From Bacteriovorax sp. BAL6_X (lineage in GTDB: Bacteria; Bdellovibrionota; Bacteriovoracia; Bacteriovoracales; Bacteriovoracaceae): 64,000 bases of DNA. Below the pieces are notes generated by a model. The model searched no databases and had not been told where the DNA came from. It saw nothing but the letters and a program-made list of their open reading frames with translations. The translations under genes and the position numbers were made by a program. The DNA is taken from the NCBI RefSeq assembly GCF_000443995.1, contig NZ_AUMC01000010.1:434001-498000 (forward strand), given 5' to 3'. Shown piece by piece: positions 17,035 through 26,080 of this stretch. Numbering within the stretch: the first letter of the stretch is position 1; every line of letters starts with the position of its first letter.

Positions 17035-17943
17035 ATGAGTGACAATAACCTTGTAGAGTTGTCGGACATTAGAAAAACATTTCCTGGTAAAGATGTTCTC
17101 AAAGGGGTGAATCTCACAATCGGTCGAAAAGGTGTCTTAGGATTTCTTGGGCCAAATGGTGCAGGTAAGTCGACCCTTATGAAGATTATTCTTGAAGAGC
17201 AGGAGTATACAACTGGTGGCCTTACTAAAGATAGTGAGCTTACGATTGGATACCTTCCGGAAGAGCCTGCTTTATATCGTCATATGTGCGTTAGGCCATT
17301 TCTAGAATTTGTCCAAGAAATTTACCAAATTGCAGATAATACTTATGCAATTGAGGAAGTCATCGAAAAGTGTGGACTTAAAGAAGTAGCACACCAAAGA
17401 ATTGAAAATTTATCCAAAGGATATAAACAAAAAGTAGGGATTGCTGCGGCAATTTGCCACAACCCAAAGCTTCTTGTGCTAGATGAGCCACTTGTTGGAC
17501 TTGATCCCCATGCCATTATACAAATTAAAGATGTGATCAAAGAGCTTTCAAAAGATCATACGATTTTTATTTCTTCTCATCAATTGAGTGACCTTGCTTC
17601 AATATGTGATGATATCGCAATTTTACACGAAGGAGTCATTGTTGCTCACGGGCCAATTAAAGATATTGAGAAGAAACTTGAGGTCTCTCAAAGAGTTGAA
17701 GTAGAGTTTGAGTCAGTTGATGAAGACAAGCTTCAGGGCCTAAAAGAGATGGGAATAAACTTTAGTAATAAGGATGGCATTTACGAATTTAGTGGGCAAA
17801 CTCAAGATAGTGATTTAAGAATTACTCTTTCAAAATACTTTGCTCAAAATGATCTCGCTATCTTATCGCAACAAAATATCAAAGTTGGGCTTGAGGATAT
17901 TTTCAAGAAGCTAACCGCAAAGAAGGAGGAGATTCGTGAATAA
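17035..17943 (+). CDS. ABC transporter ATP-binding protein (GldA-like)
   Basis: A 302-residue ATPase: Walker A GPNGAGKST (39-47), signature LSKGY (126-130), Walker B LLVLDEP (146-152), and the switch His in FISSHQ. The C-terminal 70 residues form the accessory domain common to GldA/NosF/CcmA-type ATPases. The next genes encode a GldF-like permease, a GldG-like protein and a small anchored protein, so this is the energy module of a Gld-type ABC complex. In Bacteroidetes GldAFG is linked to gliding; outside that group the substrate is unknown. Confidence 0.9.
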   Translation: MSDNNLVELSDIRKTFPGKDVLKGVNLTIGRKGVLGFLGPNGAGKSTLMKIILEEQEYTTGGLTKDSELTIGYLPEEPALYRHMCVRPFLEFVQEIYQIADNTYAIEEVIEKCGLKEVAHQRIENLSKGYKQKVGIAAAICHNPKLLVLDEPLVGLDPHAIIQIKDVIKELSKDHTIFISSHQLSDLASICDDIAILHEGVIVAHGPIKDIEKKLEVSQRVEVEFESVDEDKLQGLKEMGINFSNKDGIYEFSGQTQDSDLRITLSKYFAQNDLAILSQQNIKVGLEDIFKKLTAKKEEIRE

Positions 17944-18688
17944 GAAACTTCCACTCCTTAAAGGCATTAAACTTATTTATAAGAAAGAAATTAGCGAAAG
18001 TTTTTCTTCGCCAATTATTTATATCTTTGCGGCCATTTCAAACTTTATTATGTCTGCAATCTTTTATAATAATTTACAAATGGCCCCACAGTTAACTAAT
18101 AAGACAATAGTAGACTTTGTGATTGCTCCGACATTCTCAGCACTCAATTTTATTCTACTTTTCTTCGCTCCAATGCTTACGATGGGCGCATTCGTTAAAG
18201 AGAAGAGAGAAAATACTTTTGGACTCTTAAAGCTTTCAAACTTAACAGATGACTCAATCTTCTTTGCTAAGTATTTGGCCGCTGCTACAAAGCTCATTTT
18301 TATTACCTTACCAATCTTTATTATTCCACTTTTCTTAGCACCAAAAGGCTTTAATGACTTTGCTATTTTATTTACAAATATGTTGGGAATTTACGGCCTA
18401 GGTTTATGCTACTTAATTGTTGGTCTTAATGCTTCGTTATTGAGTCGATCTTATATTGCATCTATTGTTATTTCATTTGGTGCACTATTTTCTTTCTTAA
18501 TTGTTTATGCAAGCTCGAATGTTATTGATAATGAAATGATTCAGGCCATGATGAGATACTTTAGTTTCAGTTCACATATCTTCTATTTCGCTAGAGGAGC
18601 AGTTTCAAGCTTTGACTTAGTTTATATATTCTCTTTTATTGGCCTTTTTAGTTTCATTGGCATTCGCAACTTGGGGGTTAGAAAATGA
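17936..18688 (+). CDS. ABC-2 type permease (GldF-like)
   Basis: A 250-residue inner-membrane protein with about six membrane helices. It opens with the ABC-2 permease pattern IYKKEISESFSSPIIYIFAAI and has the family segment FFAPMLTMGAFVKEKRENTFGLLKLS. It overlaps the ATPase gene by eight bases and the next gene by four (ATGA), so the operon is translationally coupled. It provides the membrane path for the Gld-like complex. Confidence 0.85.
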   Translation: MNKKLPLLKGIKLIYKKEISESFSSPIIYIFAAISNFIMSAIFYNNLQMAPQLTNKTIVDFVIAPTFSALNFILLFFAPMLTMGAFVKEKRENTFGLLKLSNLTDDSIFFAKYLAAATKLIFITLPIFIIPLFLAPKGFNDFAILFTNMLGIYGLGLCYLIVGLNASLLSRSYIASIVISFGALFSFLIVYASSNVIDNEMIQAMMRYFSFSSHIFYFARGAVSSFDLVYIFSFIGLFSFIGIRNLGVRK

Positions 18689-20196
18689 AAAAGATTTCCC
18701 TAAGCCTATGTGCAATTTTCTATTTAATTGCTTGCTTCTTATTTCTTATCATCCCTGAGCATATATTCTTAGTTGGTGCGACATTTATTATCGCTCTTTG
18801 CCTAACGCTGCTAACTTTCTACTTTCATCTTGAAGAAATTAGAAATTTTGTAAGGAGTACCTTTGGAAAGAATCTTCTTTCTAATTTTACCGCGTTCTTC
18901 TTACTATTTTGTATCCTTGCTGTTTTAAACCTAATTGTCTTTAAACGCGGGCCAATTTGGGATTTAAGCAAGAGGCAACTCAATACTCTTTCTGAACTTA
19001 CTGTAAAGACAGTAAAGAAAATTGATAATAAGGTTGAGATGGTGGTCTTTTCTAATAAAGACTCAAAGAATGCCATTCTTTCTCTTCTTGAACTTTATAA
19101 AAATCAAAATTCATCAATTGTGACAAAATTCTATGACCCAGAGTTAAGGCCAGATATGATTGCTCAGTATGGAGTAACAGTTTCACCTTCAATTGTTTTA
19201 GCAAAGCAGAATGGTGAAGAGCTTAAGAAAGTCGTGGTGACTCGAATCTTAGAATTAGGAATTACCAATGGCCTAATTCGTCTTGAAAGAGATAAAGATC
19301 CTGCAATCTGTTTTAACTATAATGCAAAATTTCAAGATAGTTCTGACAACGGTTTTACAGGACTATTACACGTATTAAAGCAATCTGCTTATCGCTTAAA
19401 TATAGTGGACCTTCTTAAAGCAAATGAAATTCCTAAATCATGTGATGTCTTCACAATACTTGAGCCTACGAATGATTTTTCAAAGGAAGATATTTCAAAA
19501 TTAGAAAACTACTATTTTAATGGTGGGCGTATTTTTGCTGCGTTAATGCCAAATTTTCATGGTGAGAAACTTCCAAATCTTAAGAAGTTCTTCTCTTCAA
19601 ATGGTCTTAATATAGCAAATGATATTGTGATGGATCCAGTAAATGGGCTTGAGTCATCAAAGGGAACAGCGCCAATTATTTCTCGTTTTGATTCTTTAAA
19701 TATTAACTCTGATTTTAAAGAGAGAGTTTTCTTTCCTCTTGTCGCATCAATTTCATCAACTCTTTCACAAGAAGAACAAGGGAATTATCACGCTTTAGCT
19801 ACATCCACTCCAGAGAGCTGGGCGGAGAAGAAGATGATCTCTGTAATTGCAGGGGATGTAAAAAAAGATAGTGAAGATATTGAAGGGCCTATTGATATGG
19901 CAGCGGCAATTACAAGAGATGGTGTACCAGCAATGGTGGCCATTGGGAACTCGGCCTTTATTTCTAATAAATTCTTTAGCTACCAAAGTAACTTTAAGTA
20001 TATTTCAAACCTTTATCACTGGTTATCAGGTCAAGGACAATTAACTTCACTTAATTCAGTGGTGTTTAAAGAGGTTCCACTTTTAGTTTCAGATATTGAA
20101 AAGAAAGTGATCTTTTACTTTTCGATTGTTGTTCTGCCTCTTGCTTACCTTGTCATTGCTCTGGTTCTTTTCCAGAGAAGGAAATTTTCAGCTTAA
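18685..20196 (+). CDS. GldG-like ABC auxiliary membrane protein
   Basis: A 503-residue protein with three N-terminal membrane helices (about 5-25, 30-48, 70-92), a large extracytoplasmic domain, and one C-terminal helix (about 475-497). After the third helix come the SKRQLNTLSELTVKTVKKI and VVFSNKDSKNAILSLLELYK segments typical of GldG/ABC_transp_aux proteins, then a YYFNGGRIFAALMP turn. This domain probably acts in the periplasm with GldF. Its stop and the next gene's start overlap by one base. Confidence 0.85.
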   Translation: MKKISLSLCAIFYLIACFLFLIIPEHIFLVGATFIIALCLTLLTFYFHLEEIRNFVRSTFGKNLLSNFTAFFLLFCILAVLNLIVFKRGPIWDLSKRQLNTLSELTVKTVKKIDNKVEMVVFSNKDSKNAILSLLELYKNQNSSIVTKFYDPELRPDMIAQYGVTVSPSIVLAKQNGEELKKVVVTRILELGITNGLIRLERDKDPAICFNYNAKFQDSSDNGFTGLLHVLKQSAYRLNIVDLLKANEIPKSCDVFTILEPTNDFSKEDISKLENYYFNGGRIFAALMPNFHGEKLPNLKKFFSSNGLNIANDIVMDPVNGLESSKGTAPIISRFDSLNINSDFKERVFFPLVASISSTLSQEEQGNYHALATSTPESWAEKKMISVIAGDVKKDSEDIEGPIDMAAAITRDGVPAMVAIGNSAFISNKFFSYQSNFKYISNLYHWLSGQGQLTSLNSVVFKEVPLLVSDIEKKVIFYFSIVVLPLAYLVIALVLFQRRKFSA

Positions 20197-20744
20197 TGAA
20201 GAATCGTTATCTCTTTATCATATTAGTTCTTTCAATATTTGCAGCTTACTTCTTAGTTGAAAAAGATGAACAAAAAGAAGTGGCATTAATAAATCAAAAA
20301 AGAAGTATTCTAAGTTTCTCAACTTATGGAAAAATTAATTCAATTAGTGTCGCCGGAAATACTATTATTGTTAAAGACGCAATTGAGGAAAATCTTAATC
20401 TTTTTTACGATGAACTTCAGAAGCTAAAGGTTGATCGAATACTTGAAAGTGAAGAGGTTAACGAGGACTTATTAAAGTTTGATGGGGCAGAGACTATCAC
20501 ATTTAATTTTGCTAATGGTAAAATTGTTAGCTTCATGGTGGGCAAAAAGATTGAATTAAATCAATCATTTTATTTGGCGGTTGTAGATGGTGCAAAGACG
20601 ACGTGGCTTATTGCTCGCTTTGAAACGGCTTTCCCAGCAGATGCAAAGGATAAGAATCGCGATCGCTCAAGTATTCCATACGAGAAATTTCGTGAAGTTT
20701 TACAAACACCAAAAGAGTTCTTCTTTACTGAACTGAAAAAGTAG
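20196..20744 (+). CDS. Membrane-anchored DUF4340-like protein
   Basis: A 182-residue protein with an N-terminal membrane anchor (YLFIILVLSIFAAYFLVEK) and a periplasmic domain resembling DUF4340: INSISVAGNTIIVKD, then ITFNFANGKIVSFMVGKK and YLAVVDGAKTTWLIARF. DUF4340 proteins commonly follow GldFG-type genes, as here (one-base overlap). It completes the four-gene ABC operon. It is short, with a single repeat unit where many relatives have several. Confidence 0.7.
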   Translation: MKNRYLFIILVLSIFAAYFLVEKDEQKEVALINQKRSILSFSTYGKINSISVAGNTIIVKDAIEENLNLFYDELQKLKVDRILESEEVNEDLLKFDGAETITFNFANGKIVSFMVGKKIELNQSFYLAVVDGAKTTWLIARFETAFPADAKDKNRDRSSIPYEKFREVLQTPKEFFFTELKK

Positions 20745-20791
20745 GTCATTGCCTAGTTTCAATTTATTAGGAACTCGATTAAAATAAAGAC

Positions 20792-21463
20792 GTGCTAGAA
20801 ATATATATTCAATACATTAAATATCTTCTTTACCCTAAACTTGTGAACTCAAATATTGCTGAGCATAGATTAGAGATTGATCGTATTAAAGAAGCTAGGC
20901 TTTTTGAGATCGTAAAAGAGGAGAGTGAGCGCGGAATTAATTTAAAATTCGCTGACTTCGCTCTAGCTTCTTGGCCATTTGTTTTTATCTATGGCCTTTA
21001 CTCTTTAGCACAAATTCATATTGGAATTAATTTAGCAGGCAAGATGGCCGAAGATGGATATTTACCCGCTGTTTTTTCTTCGAGTGAGTTCCAACAAAAA
21101 CTTTTTCTCTTTTCGACACTATTTAAAGTCGTGTTCTTTCCACTTTCTGCTTGGGTATTTGTAAAGTTTTGGCGTCTGATTATCACAATATTTGCTAGTC
21201 TCTTTGATAAAGACCTAAAGGATATTGAGTTAGAAGACGTAATTGCAGGTGCGTTAGTTGGGAACTTCTTCTTAATTATTCCAATCTTTGGAGATTTTTT
21301 AAAATTTATTTCTCAGGCAATCTACCTATACTTTGGACTGCGTTATAACCTGCGCTTCTCATTTGTGCAGAGCTTCTTTATTCTTATGTCTCCGATTTTA
21401 CTCATTGTAGGCTTCATGCTCTTTATGATGATGTACCTGATGTTGATGATAAGCTTTATTTAG
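20792..21463 (+). CDS. Polytopic membrane protein, unknown
   Basis: A 223-residue inner-membrane protein starting with GTG. An N-terminal cytoplasmic helix (about 1-50) is followed by about five hydrophobic segments (about 55-75, 105-135, 148-170, 175-190, 193-220). The last segment is very Met/Phe/Leu-rich. A DLKDIELEDVIAGALVGNFFLIIPIFGDFLKF stretch recalls Yip1-like proteins, but this is weak. It lies 47 bases after the Gld-like operon and may be an added member. No function assigned. Confidence 0.6.
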   Translation: MLEIYIQYIKYLLYPKLVNSNIAEHRLEIDRIKEARLFEIVKEESERGINLKFADFALASWPFVFIYGLYSLAQIHIGINLAGKMAEDGYLPAVFSSSEFQQKLFLFSTLFKVVFFPLSAWVFVKFWRLIITIFASLFDKDLKDIELEDVIAGALVGNFFLIIPIFGDFLKFISQAIYLYFGLRYNLRFSFVQSFFILMSPILLIVGFMLFMMMYLMLMISFI

Positions 21464-21595
21464 TCTTTACGCGTTGAGCGCGTTGCCTTCCAGTTTTGAA
21501 AGAAGATGTAAGTGGCCTAAAACTGGCCCGGCCGTCATAATAGAATATAGAGACACAACACAAAAAATATCTGACATTAAGAGGAGTTTAAGTCA

Positions 21596-22258
21596 ATGTA
21601 CGCAAGTCACGCACACGCAACTGGTGGCATTGAAGTCGTATGCGGCCCAATGTTTTCTGGAAAAACGGAAGAGCTTATCCGTCGAGTAACTAGAGCACAA
21701 ATTGCTCGTCAAAAAGTTCAAATTTTCAAACCTGTTATTGATGATCGCTATCACAAAACGAATGTCGTAAGTCATTCAGAGAGACACGTGGAAGCTGAAC
21801 CAGTTAAAGACGCTGTTGAAATCTTACAGAAGGTATATGATTCAACTCGTATTGTGGCCATTGATGAGGTTCAATTCTTTGATGCAACAATTATTAAGGT
21901 TGTTTCGAAGTTAGCACGTCGTGGAATTCGCGTTATTTGTGCTGGCCTAGATCAGGATTTCAAATCAAAGCCATTTGGTCCAATGCCTGAGTTACTATGC
22001 ATTGCTGATGATGTGATGAAGATTCAAGCGATCTGTACTGTTTGTGGGGCACCTGCTTCGAAGTCATACAGACTACCAACTGACAATTCAAAAACAGTTT
22101 TAGTAGGTGAAGCTGATCTTTACGAAGCACGTTGTCGTGCTCACTTTGATTACTACGAAGAAGATGAAGATGTTAAGGCATTTTCGATTTCACTTGGAGG
22201 CCTAAAAGAGGTAAACTCTATTGGCGAGGTGAAATTGAATAATGAAAACACAATCTAA
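21596..22258 (+). CDS. tdk: Thymidine kinase
   Basis: A 220-residue type II thymidine kinase, which phosphorylates thymidine to dTMP for salvage. It has Walker A GPMFSGKT (17-24), Walker B-like AIDEVQFF (88-95), the GLDQDFKSKPFGPM lasso segment (117-130), a zinc-finger CTVC (147-150) and the second half CRAH (180-183), where His replaces the commoner Cys. It is preceded by AAGAGGAGTTTAAG. It opens an operon of nucleotide-salvage genes and overlaps the next by 17 bases. Confidence 0.95.
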   Translation: MYASHAHATGGIEVVCGPMFSGKTEELIRRVTRAQIARQKVQIFKPVIDDRYHKTNVVSHSERHVEAEPVKDAVEILQKVYDSTRIVAIDEVQFFDATIIKVVSKLARRGIRVICAGLDQDFKSKPFGPMPELLCIADDVMKIQAICTVCGAPASKSYRLPTDNSKTVLVGEADLYEARCRAHFDYYEEDEDVKAFSISLGGLKEVNSIGEVKLNNENTI

Positions 22259-23057
22259 AAATTCGAATCATTACAAAATAAGTCAAATCGAACACAAATA
22301 TGGAGAGAATGTTTTTATTCTCTCCAATCCTCTTGCTGAAAGCTTATTAGCGCGCTTTTCCAGTGAAGGTGTGATTCAGCCGGAATTAAATCATTTAATC
22401 CACAAACTCTATTTTATTCTTCTTGAATCAGTACTTGGAAACTCTTTTCCAAAAGAGGTTGTTGAGGTTCGATCTCGAATGGCCGGGCTCACTGATAAGG
22501 CAATTTTTAAGCAAGAAGTTATAAAGAGGGACCAACCTGTTCTATGTGTTGACCTTGCTCGGGCCGGAACATTTCCAAGTCACGTTTGTTTTGAAAACTT
22601 AAACTATTTTTTAAATCCAGAGCTTATACGTCAAGATCATTTCTATGTTCAACGTAAGGTTGATGAGAACGAACAGGTGATTGGTGTTGATGTTTCAGGA
22701 TCAAAGATTGGTGGTGGACAAGAGAACGCTATCGTTCTTCTTCCTGATCCAATGGGGGCCACTGGTGGTTCAATGTCATTTGCGATTAATCACTATAAAG
22801 ACAAAATTAAGGGGCGTGCTCTTAAGTATATTTCACTTAATCTTATCGTCACTCCTGAGTATATTAAGAGAATGCAAAAAGATCATCCAGATGTTGAGAT
22901 CTATGCTCTACGCTTGGATCGTGGATTATCTCCTGATCACGTCTTAAAGACGGCCCCAGGGACTTTGTGGGATGAAGAAGTTGGCCTTACTGGAAAACAG
23001 TATATTGTTCCTGGCGCAGGTGGCGTTGGAGAAATTTTAAATAATTCATTTGTATAG
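22242..23057 (+). CDS. Uracil phosphoribosyltransferase-like protein
   Basis: A 271-residue type I phosphoribosyltransferase. The PRPP loop LLPDPMGATGGSMSF (about 167-181) matches the DPMLATGGS signature of uracil PRTase. Upstream, RDQPVLCVDLARAGTF aligns with the enzyme's LRAG region, and C-terminal PGAGGVGEILNN stands where Upp has PGLGDAGDRLFG. It is about 60 residues longer than Upp, with an N-terminal extension. Conversion of uracil and PRPP to UMP is the likely reaction, but the altered uracil-binding tail makes the base specificity uncertain. It lies between tdk and hpt. Confidence 0.75.
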   Translation: MKTQSKNSNHYKISQIEHKYGENVFILSNPLAESLLARFSSEGVIQPELNHLIHKLYFILLESVLGNSFPKEVVEVRSRMAGLTDKAIFKQEVIKRDQPVLCVDLARAGTFPSHVCFENLNYFLNPELIRQDHFYVQRKVDENEQVIGVDVSGSKIGGGQENAIVLLPDPMGATGGSMSFAINHYKDKIKGRALKYISLNLIVTPEYIKRMQKDHPDVEIYALRLDRGLSPDHVLKTAPGTLWDEEVGLTGKQYIVPGAGGVGEILNNSFV

Positions 23058-23074
23058 GAATTAAGGAAGAACTC

Positions 23075-23587
23075 ATGGCAATCGAAACTTATTTCTCTGA
23101 AGAGAAAATTAATGAAAGAATTAAAGAATTAGCCGCTAAGATTGATTCAGACTTTCAAGGAGAGGAGGTTGTCGTCATTGGAGTTTTAAACGGTGCTTTC
23201 ATCTTCGTCGCCGACCTCATTCGCCAAATGAATTCTCCTGTATATTTTGATTTCATTGGAGCGAGCTCTTATAAGGGGACTGAAAGTACTGGAAAGATTT
23301 CAATCACCAAAGATATTAAAGTCGATATCAAAGATAAGAATGTGATTCTTGTGGAAGATATTGTGGACACTGGATTAACAATTAGTGAGCTTACTAAGAT
23401 GTTAAAAGAGAGAGGACCTAAGACAATTAAATTAGCGACTCTTTTACATAAGAAAGTTAAAACACAACATAATGTTGAAATCGATTACCTCGGTTTTGAG
23501 ATTGAAGATAAATTTGTTATCGGTTACGGACTTGATTTTGATGGCCGCTACCGAGAGCTTCCGTATATTGGAATTTATAATGGATAA
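23075..23587 (+). CDS. hpt: Hypoxanthine phosphoribosyltransferase
   Basis: A 170-residue purine salvage enzyme (hypoxanthine/guanine plus PRPP to IMP/GMP). The PRPP-binding signature VILVEDIVDTGLT (90-102), the flexible-loop segment SSYKGTESTGKI (64-75) and the C-terminal FVIGYGLDFDGRYRELPYIG are all canonical. It has a clear AAGGAAG ribosome binding site. It overlaps the following GHMP kinase gene by eight bases. Confidence 0.95.
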   Translation: MAIETYFSEEKINERIKELAAKIDSDFQGEEVVVIGVLNGAFIFVADLIRQMNSPVYFDFIGASSYKGTESTGKISITKDIKVDIKDKNVILVEDIVDTGLTISELTKMLKERGPKTIKLATLLHKKVKTQHNVEIDYLGFEIEDKFVIGYGLDFDGRYRELPYIGIYNG

Positions 23588-24602
23588 TAAGATTGCTAGA
23601 GCCGAAGGATCAGTTCGCGTTGACCTTCTTGGTGGAACACTTGATATCGTTCCACTAAATCAGGTTTTAAGACATACAATAACTCTAAACCTTGCAACCT
23701 CTCTTAAGGCCAAGGTTATGGTTGAAGAGATTGAATTTGAAGGTGTTGAGTTTGTTTCAATAGATTACGACTCTGTTACTAGACACTCAAGCGTTGATTT
23801 TACATATGAAGATTTTGATAGTGATACTTTTGGACCACTGTCTTTTCTTGCTCAAATCCTTCATCACTTTAAGTTAACAACAGGTATTCGTTTAACTACT
23901 GAGTCAGGTTCTCCTCCAGGGGCAGGCCTTGGTGGTTCATCATCAATGGGAGTAACTGTTTATAAAGCACTATGTGAATACGCTGGTATTGAGTTTGATC
24001 GTCAAATTGCGATTAATACAGTTCAAAATATTGAGGCAAAGATTTTAAATAAGGGCCCATGTGGATACCAGGATTACTATCCTGCTCTTTACGGAGGCGT
24101 GCTTGCATTAATAGCGACAAATAGTTGTATTGAAGTTGAGCAACTTTACAATGAAGAGTTTAAAACCTTTGTGGAGTCACACTTAACACTTGTGTACTCG
24201 GGACAACTTAGACTGTCGGCAATTAATAATTGGCAAGTTTATAAAGACTTCTTTGATAACCAAAATGGTGTAAGAGAAGGGCTTGGGAAAATTCGTGATC
24301 TGACTTTTAGTGCTTACAATGCAATTCGAAATGGTGAGTACGATGACTTCCTCGGAATGCTTTGCCAAGAAGGTGTCCAAAGAGAGAAACTTTTCTCAGG
24401 TATCGTCACAGATGATATGCGTGAGGTCTATAATAAATTACGTGAAAAAGATTTGGTTATTGGAATGAAGGTATGTGGAGCAGGTGGAGGCGGATGCTTC
24501 TTACTTGCACATGGACCTCAACATAAGGCCCAAGTTTTAAAAGAGCTCTCACGTGCAAAAGATATGCAGGTGTTAGAGTTTAGTGTAGAGAAGCCATTAT
24601 GA
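23580..24602 (+). CDS. GHMP-family sugar kinase (HddA-like)
   Basis: A 340-residue small-molecule kinase. The GHMP ATP-binding motif is SPPGAGLGGSSSMGV (111-125); motif 3 is KVCGAGGGGCFLLAH near the C-terminus. The N-terminus ARAEGSVRVDLLGGTLDI matches the sugar-kinase 'RxDLxGG' pattern seen in D-glycero-D-manno-heptose 7-phosphate kinases (HddA) and fucokinases. The true substrate is unknown. A longer frame runs upstream through hpt, but the GHMP alignment begins at 23580, so that ATG is chosen. It overlaps hpt by eight bases and the next gene by four. Confidence 0.82.
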   Translation: MDNKIARAEGSVRVDLLGGTLDIVPLNQVLRHTITLNLATSLKAKVMVEEIEFEGVEFVSIDYDSVTRHSSVDFTYEDFDSDTFGPLSFLAQILHHFKLTTGIRLTTESGSPPGAGLGGSSSMGVTVYKALCEYAGIEFDRQIAINTVQNIEAKILNKGPCGYQDYYPALYGGVLALIATNSCIEVEQLYNEEFKTFVESHLTLVYSGQLRLSAINNWQVYKDFFDNQNGVREGLGKIRDLTFSAYNAIRNGEYDDFLGMLCQEGVQREKLFSGIVTDDMREVYNKLREKDLVIGMKVCGAGGGGCFLLAHGPQHKAQVLKELSRAKDMQVLEFSVEKPL

Positions 24603-25573
24603 GTTTAAGCTTCAATCGTGTAGCAGGACTTTCAATGAAGGGTGGGCGAAGAGATAATTTCTTCTTCTGTCTTCTTGATCACCACGAGGGAAGCGGACGC
24701 TGGTTTCTTAAGTCGATTCTTCATGTAAAAGACGAAGTTCGTGATGAAGATGTTGAGGATGGTGACGATATCCTCAACCAGTGGATTGATAAGTATAACC
24801 TTGAGCATGTTATTATCGATTTTCCACTTTCAAAGCCTCCTTGTCATAACTGTGATCTTAAGTGCCCTGGAGTTGCGAAGTGTCCTGTAGGAGACGTGCA
24901 GAAGGTTCGCGAAGATATTGCATCAATCCTAGAGATGGATCGCAAGATGGAAGAATCGAGTCCAAAAGAGTATGAACGAAAAAGAAATTTTGAGGACCTC
25001 ACTCACTTTGATCGCGACACATTCGGAAAAGACTCAAATGACTTTATGCTTTCTAAATCTTTTAAGAGAAGACTTAAGAAAGGCTTTATTCCTTATTGGA
25101 ATCGCTCACTTGATTTTTGGATTTGGTGTTCTTACCACGACCAACTCTTAGAGCTATTTAATACAACTTTCGATTCATTTGGAAATACATCTCTTATGAT
25201 GCTTTCACGTTTTTCTTATATGAAGAGACACTTTCCTGAAGAGTGCCAATTCTATGAAGGGCATGTGAATCTAATTCTACTAGAATTACTAAAGAGTCGA
25301 ATCATTCTTAAAAAGAATATTCAAAACCTAACGGATCTTGATCTTGGAGTTGAGGCCCGCCTTGATATTGTTAAAAAGATTGAAAATAAATTGGGAATCT
25401 TTATTTACGACAATGACCTAGAGGTTATTGTAAAGAATGTAAGGGCCTTTGATTCATTCTTACTAGCAGTTTGTGGGCTACAAAAAGCTAAGGGGCAAGC
25501 TCGTAGCATGCCAGATTGGACCCTTCCTCACTTAACAAACTTTATTCTTCCTTCATTTGACTCTCGTGCTTAA
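24599..25573 (+). CDS. Unknown protein with a Cys cluster
   Basis: A 324-residue soluble protein overlapping the GHMP kinase by ATGA. Residues about 60-100 contain EHVIIDFPLSKPPCHNC followed by DLKCPGVAKCPVG. Four Cys in this spacing could bind a metal. The VIIDFPLSKP strand with the charged N-terminus loosely recalls DUF429/RNase H-like proteins, but the similarity is too weak to assign. The rest is helical with SMPDWTLP near the end. It is the last gene of the salvage operon, and its 3' end overlaps the convergent gene by 32 bases. Confidence 0.6.
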   Translation: MSLSFNRVAGLSMKGGRRDNFFFCLLDHHEGSGRWFLKSILHVKDEVRDEDVEDGDDILNQWIDKYNLEHVIIDFPLSKPPCHNCDLKCPGVAKCPVGDVQKVREDIASILEMDRKMEESSPKEYERKRNFEDLTHFDRDTFGKDSNDFMLSKSFKRRLKKGFIPYWNRSLDFWIWCSYHDQLLELFNTTFDSFGNTSLMMLSRFSYMKRHFPEECQFYEGHVNLILLELLKSRIILKKNIQNLTDLDLGVEARLDIVKKIENKLGIFIYDNDLEVIVKNVRAFDSFLLAVCGLQKAKGQARSMPDWTLPHLTNFILPSFDSRA

Positions 25574-26057
25574 ATCCCAGTGCGTTAAAGAGTAGAAGTA
25601 ATCCAGGAATTAAAAACATGGCAACCCTTGGTGTTTCAAGGTTGAAGAGCGCTGTAATTGTCATGAGAACTCCTCCTGTCCAGGCATAGAGTTTAATATA
25701 GCCGTAAGCAAATTTCTTATTATAGATTCGGAATATATAAACAATAAAGTGAATGATAAGGTAGATACAAATAATTGAAATCACTGTTTGGATCATCAGT
25801 TGAATAAGCTGATTTTGAAAATTTGGATCCTTAATTCCATCTGCAATACTTGGGTCAACTAGTCTTAGTGATTGATAAGCAATTTTGAAGCTTTCGTGAT
25901 AGGTCTTCGGGTTAGCGTAAACTAAATAAAGATAAAAAGCGACAAAGGTATCCGCAATCAAGCATGTCGAAATATTTAGATATTTGAATGTCTTTTTGTT
26001 AAACTTAGAAAAAATGTCATTGAGACTTTTATTAGATGTCTTATTTGAATTAGTCAT
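25542..26057 (-). CDS. Four-helix membrane protein, unknown
   Basis: A 171-residue protein with a polar N-terminus (about 25 residues) and four hydrophobic segments (about 28-48, 85-110, 123-137, 144-160). I recognise no family. Its stop lies inside the convergent upstream gene (32-base overlap), and its ATG is only 23 bases from that of the divergent exchanger gene, so its promoter must reach into that neighbour. Confidence 0.6.
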   Translation of the reverse strand: MTNSNKTSNKSLNDIFSKFNKKTFKYLNISTCLIADTFVAFYLYLVYANPKTYHESFKIAYQSLRLVDPSIADGIKDPNFQNQLIQLMIQTVISIICIYLIIHFIVYIFRIYNKKFAYGYIKLYAWTGGVLMTITALFNLETPRVAMFLIPGLLLLFNALGFKHESQMKEE

Positions 26058-26080
26058 AAGCTAATTATTGGAAATAAAAT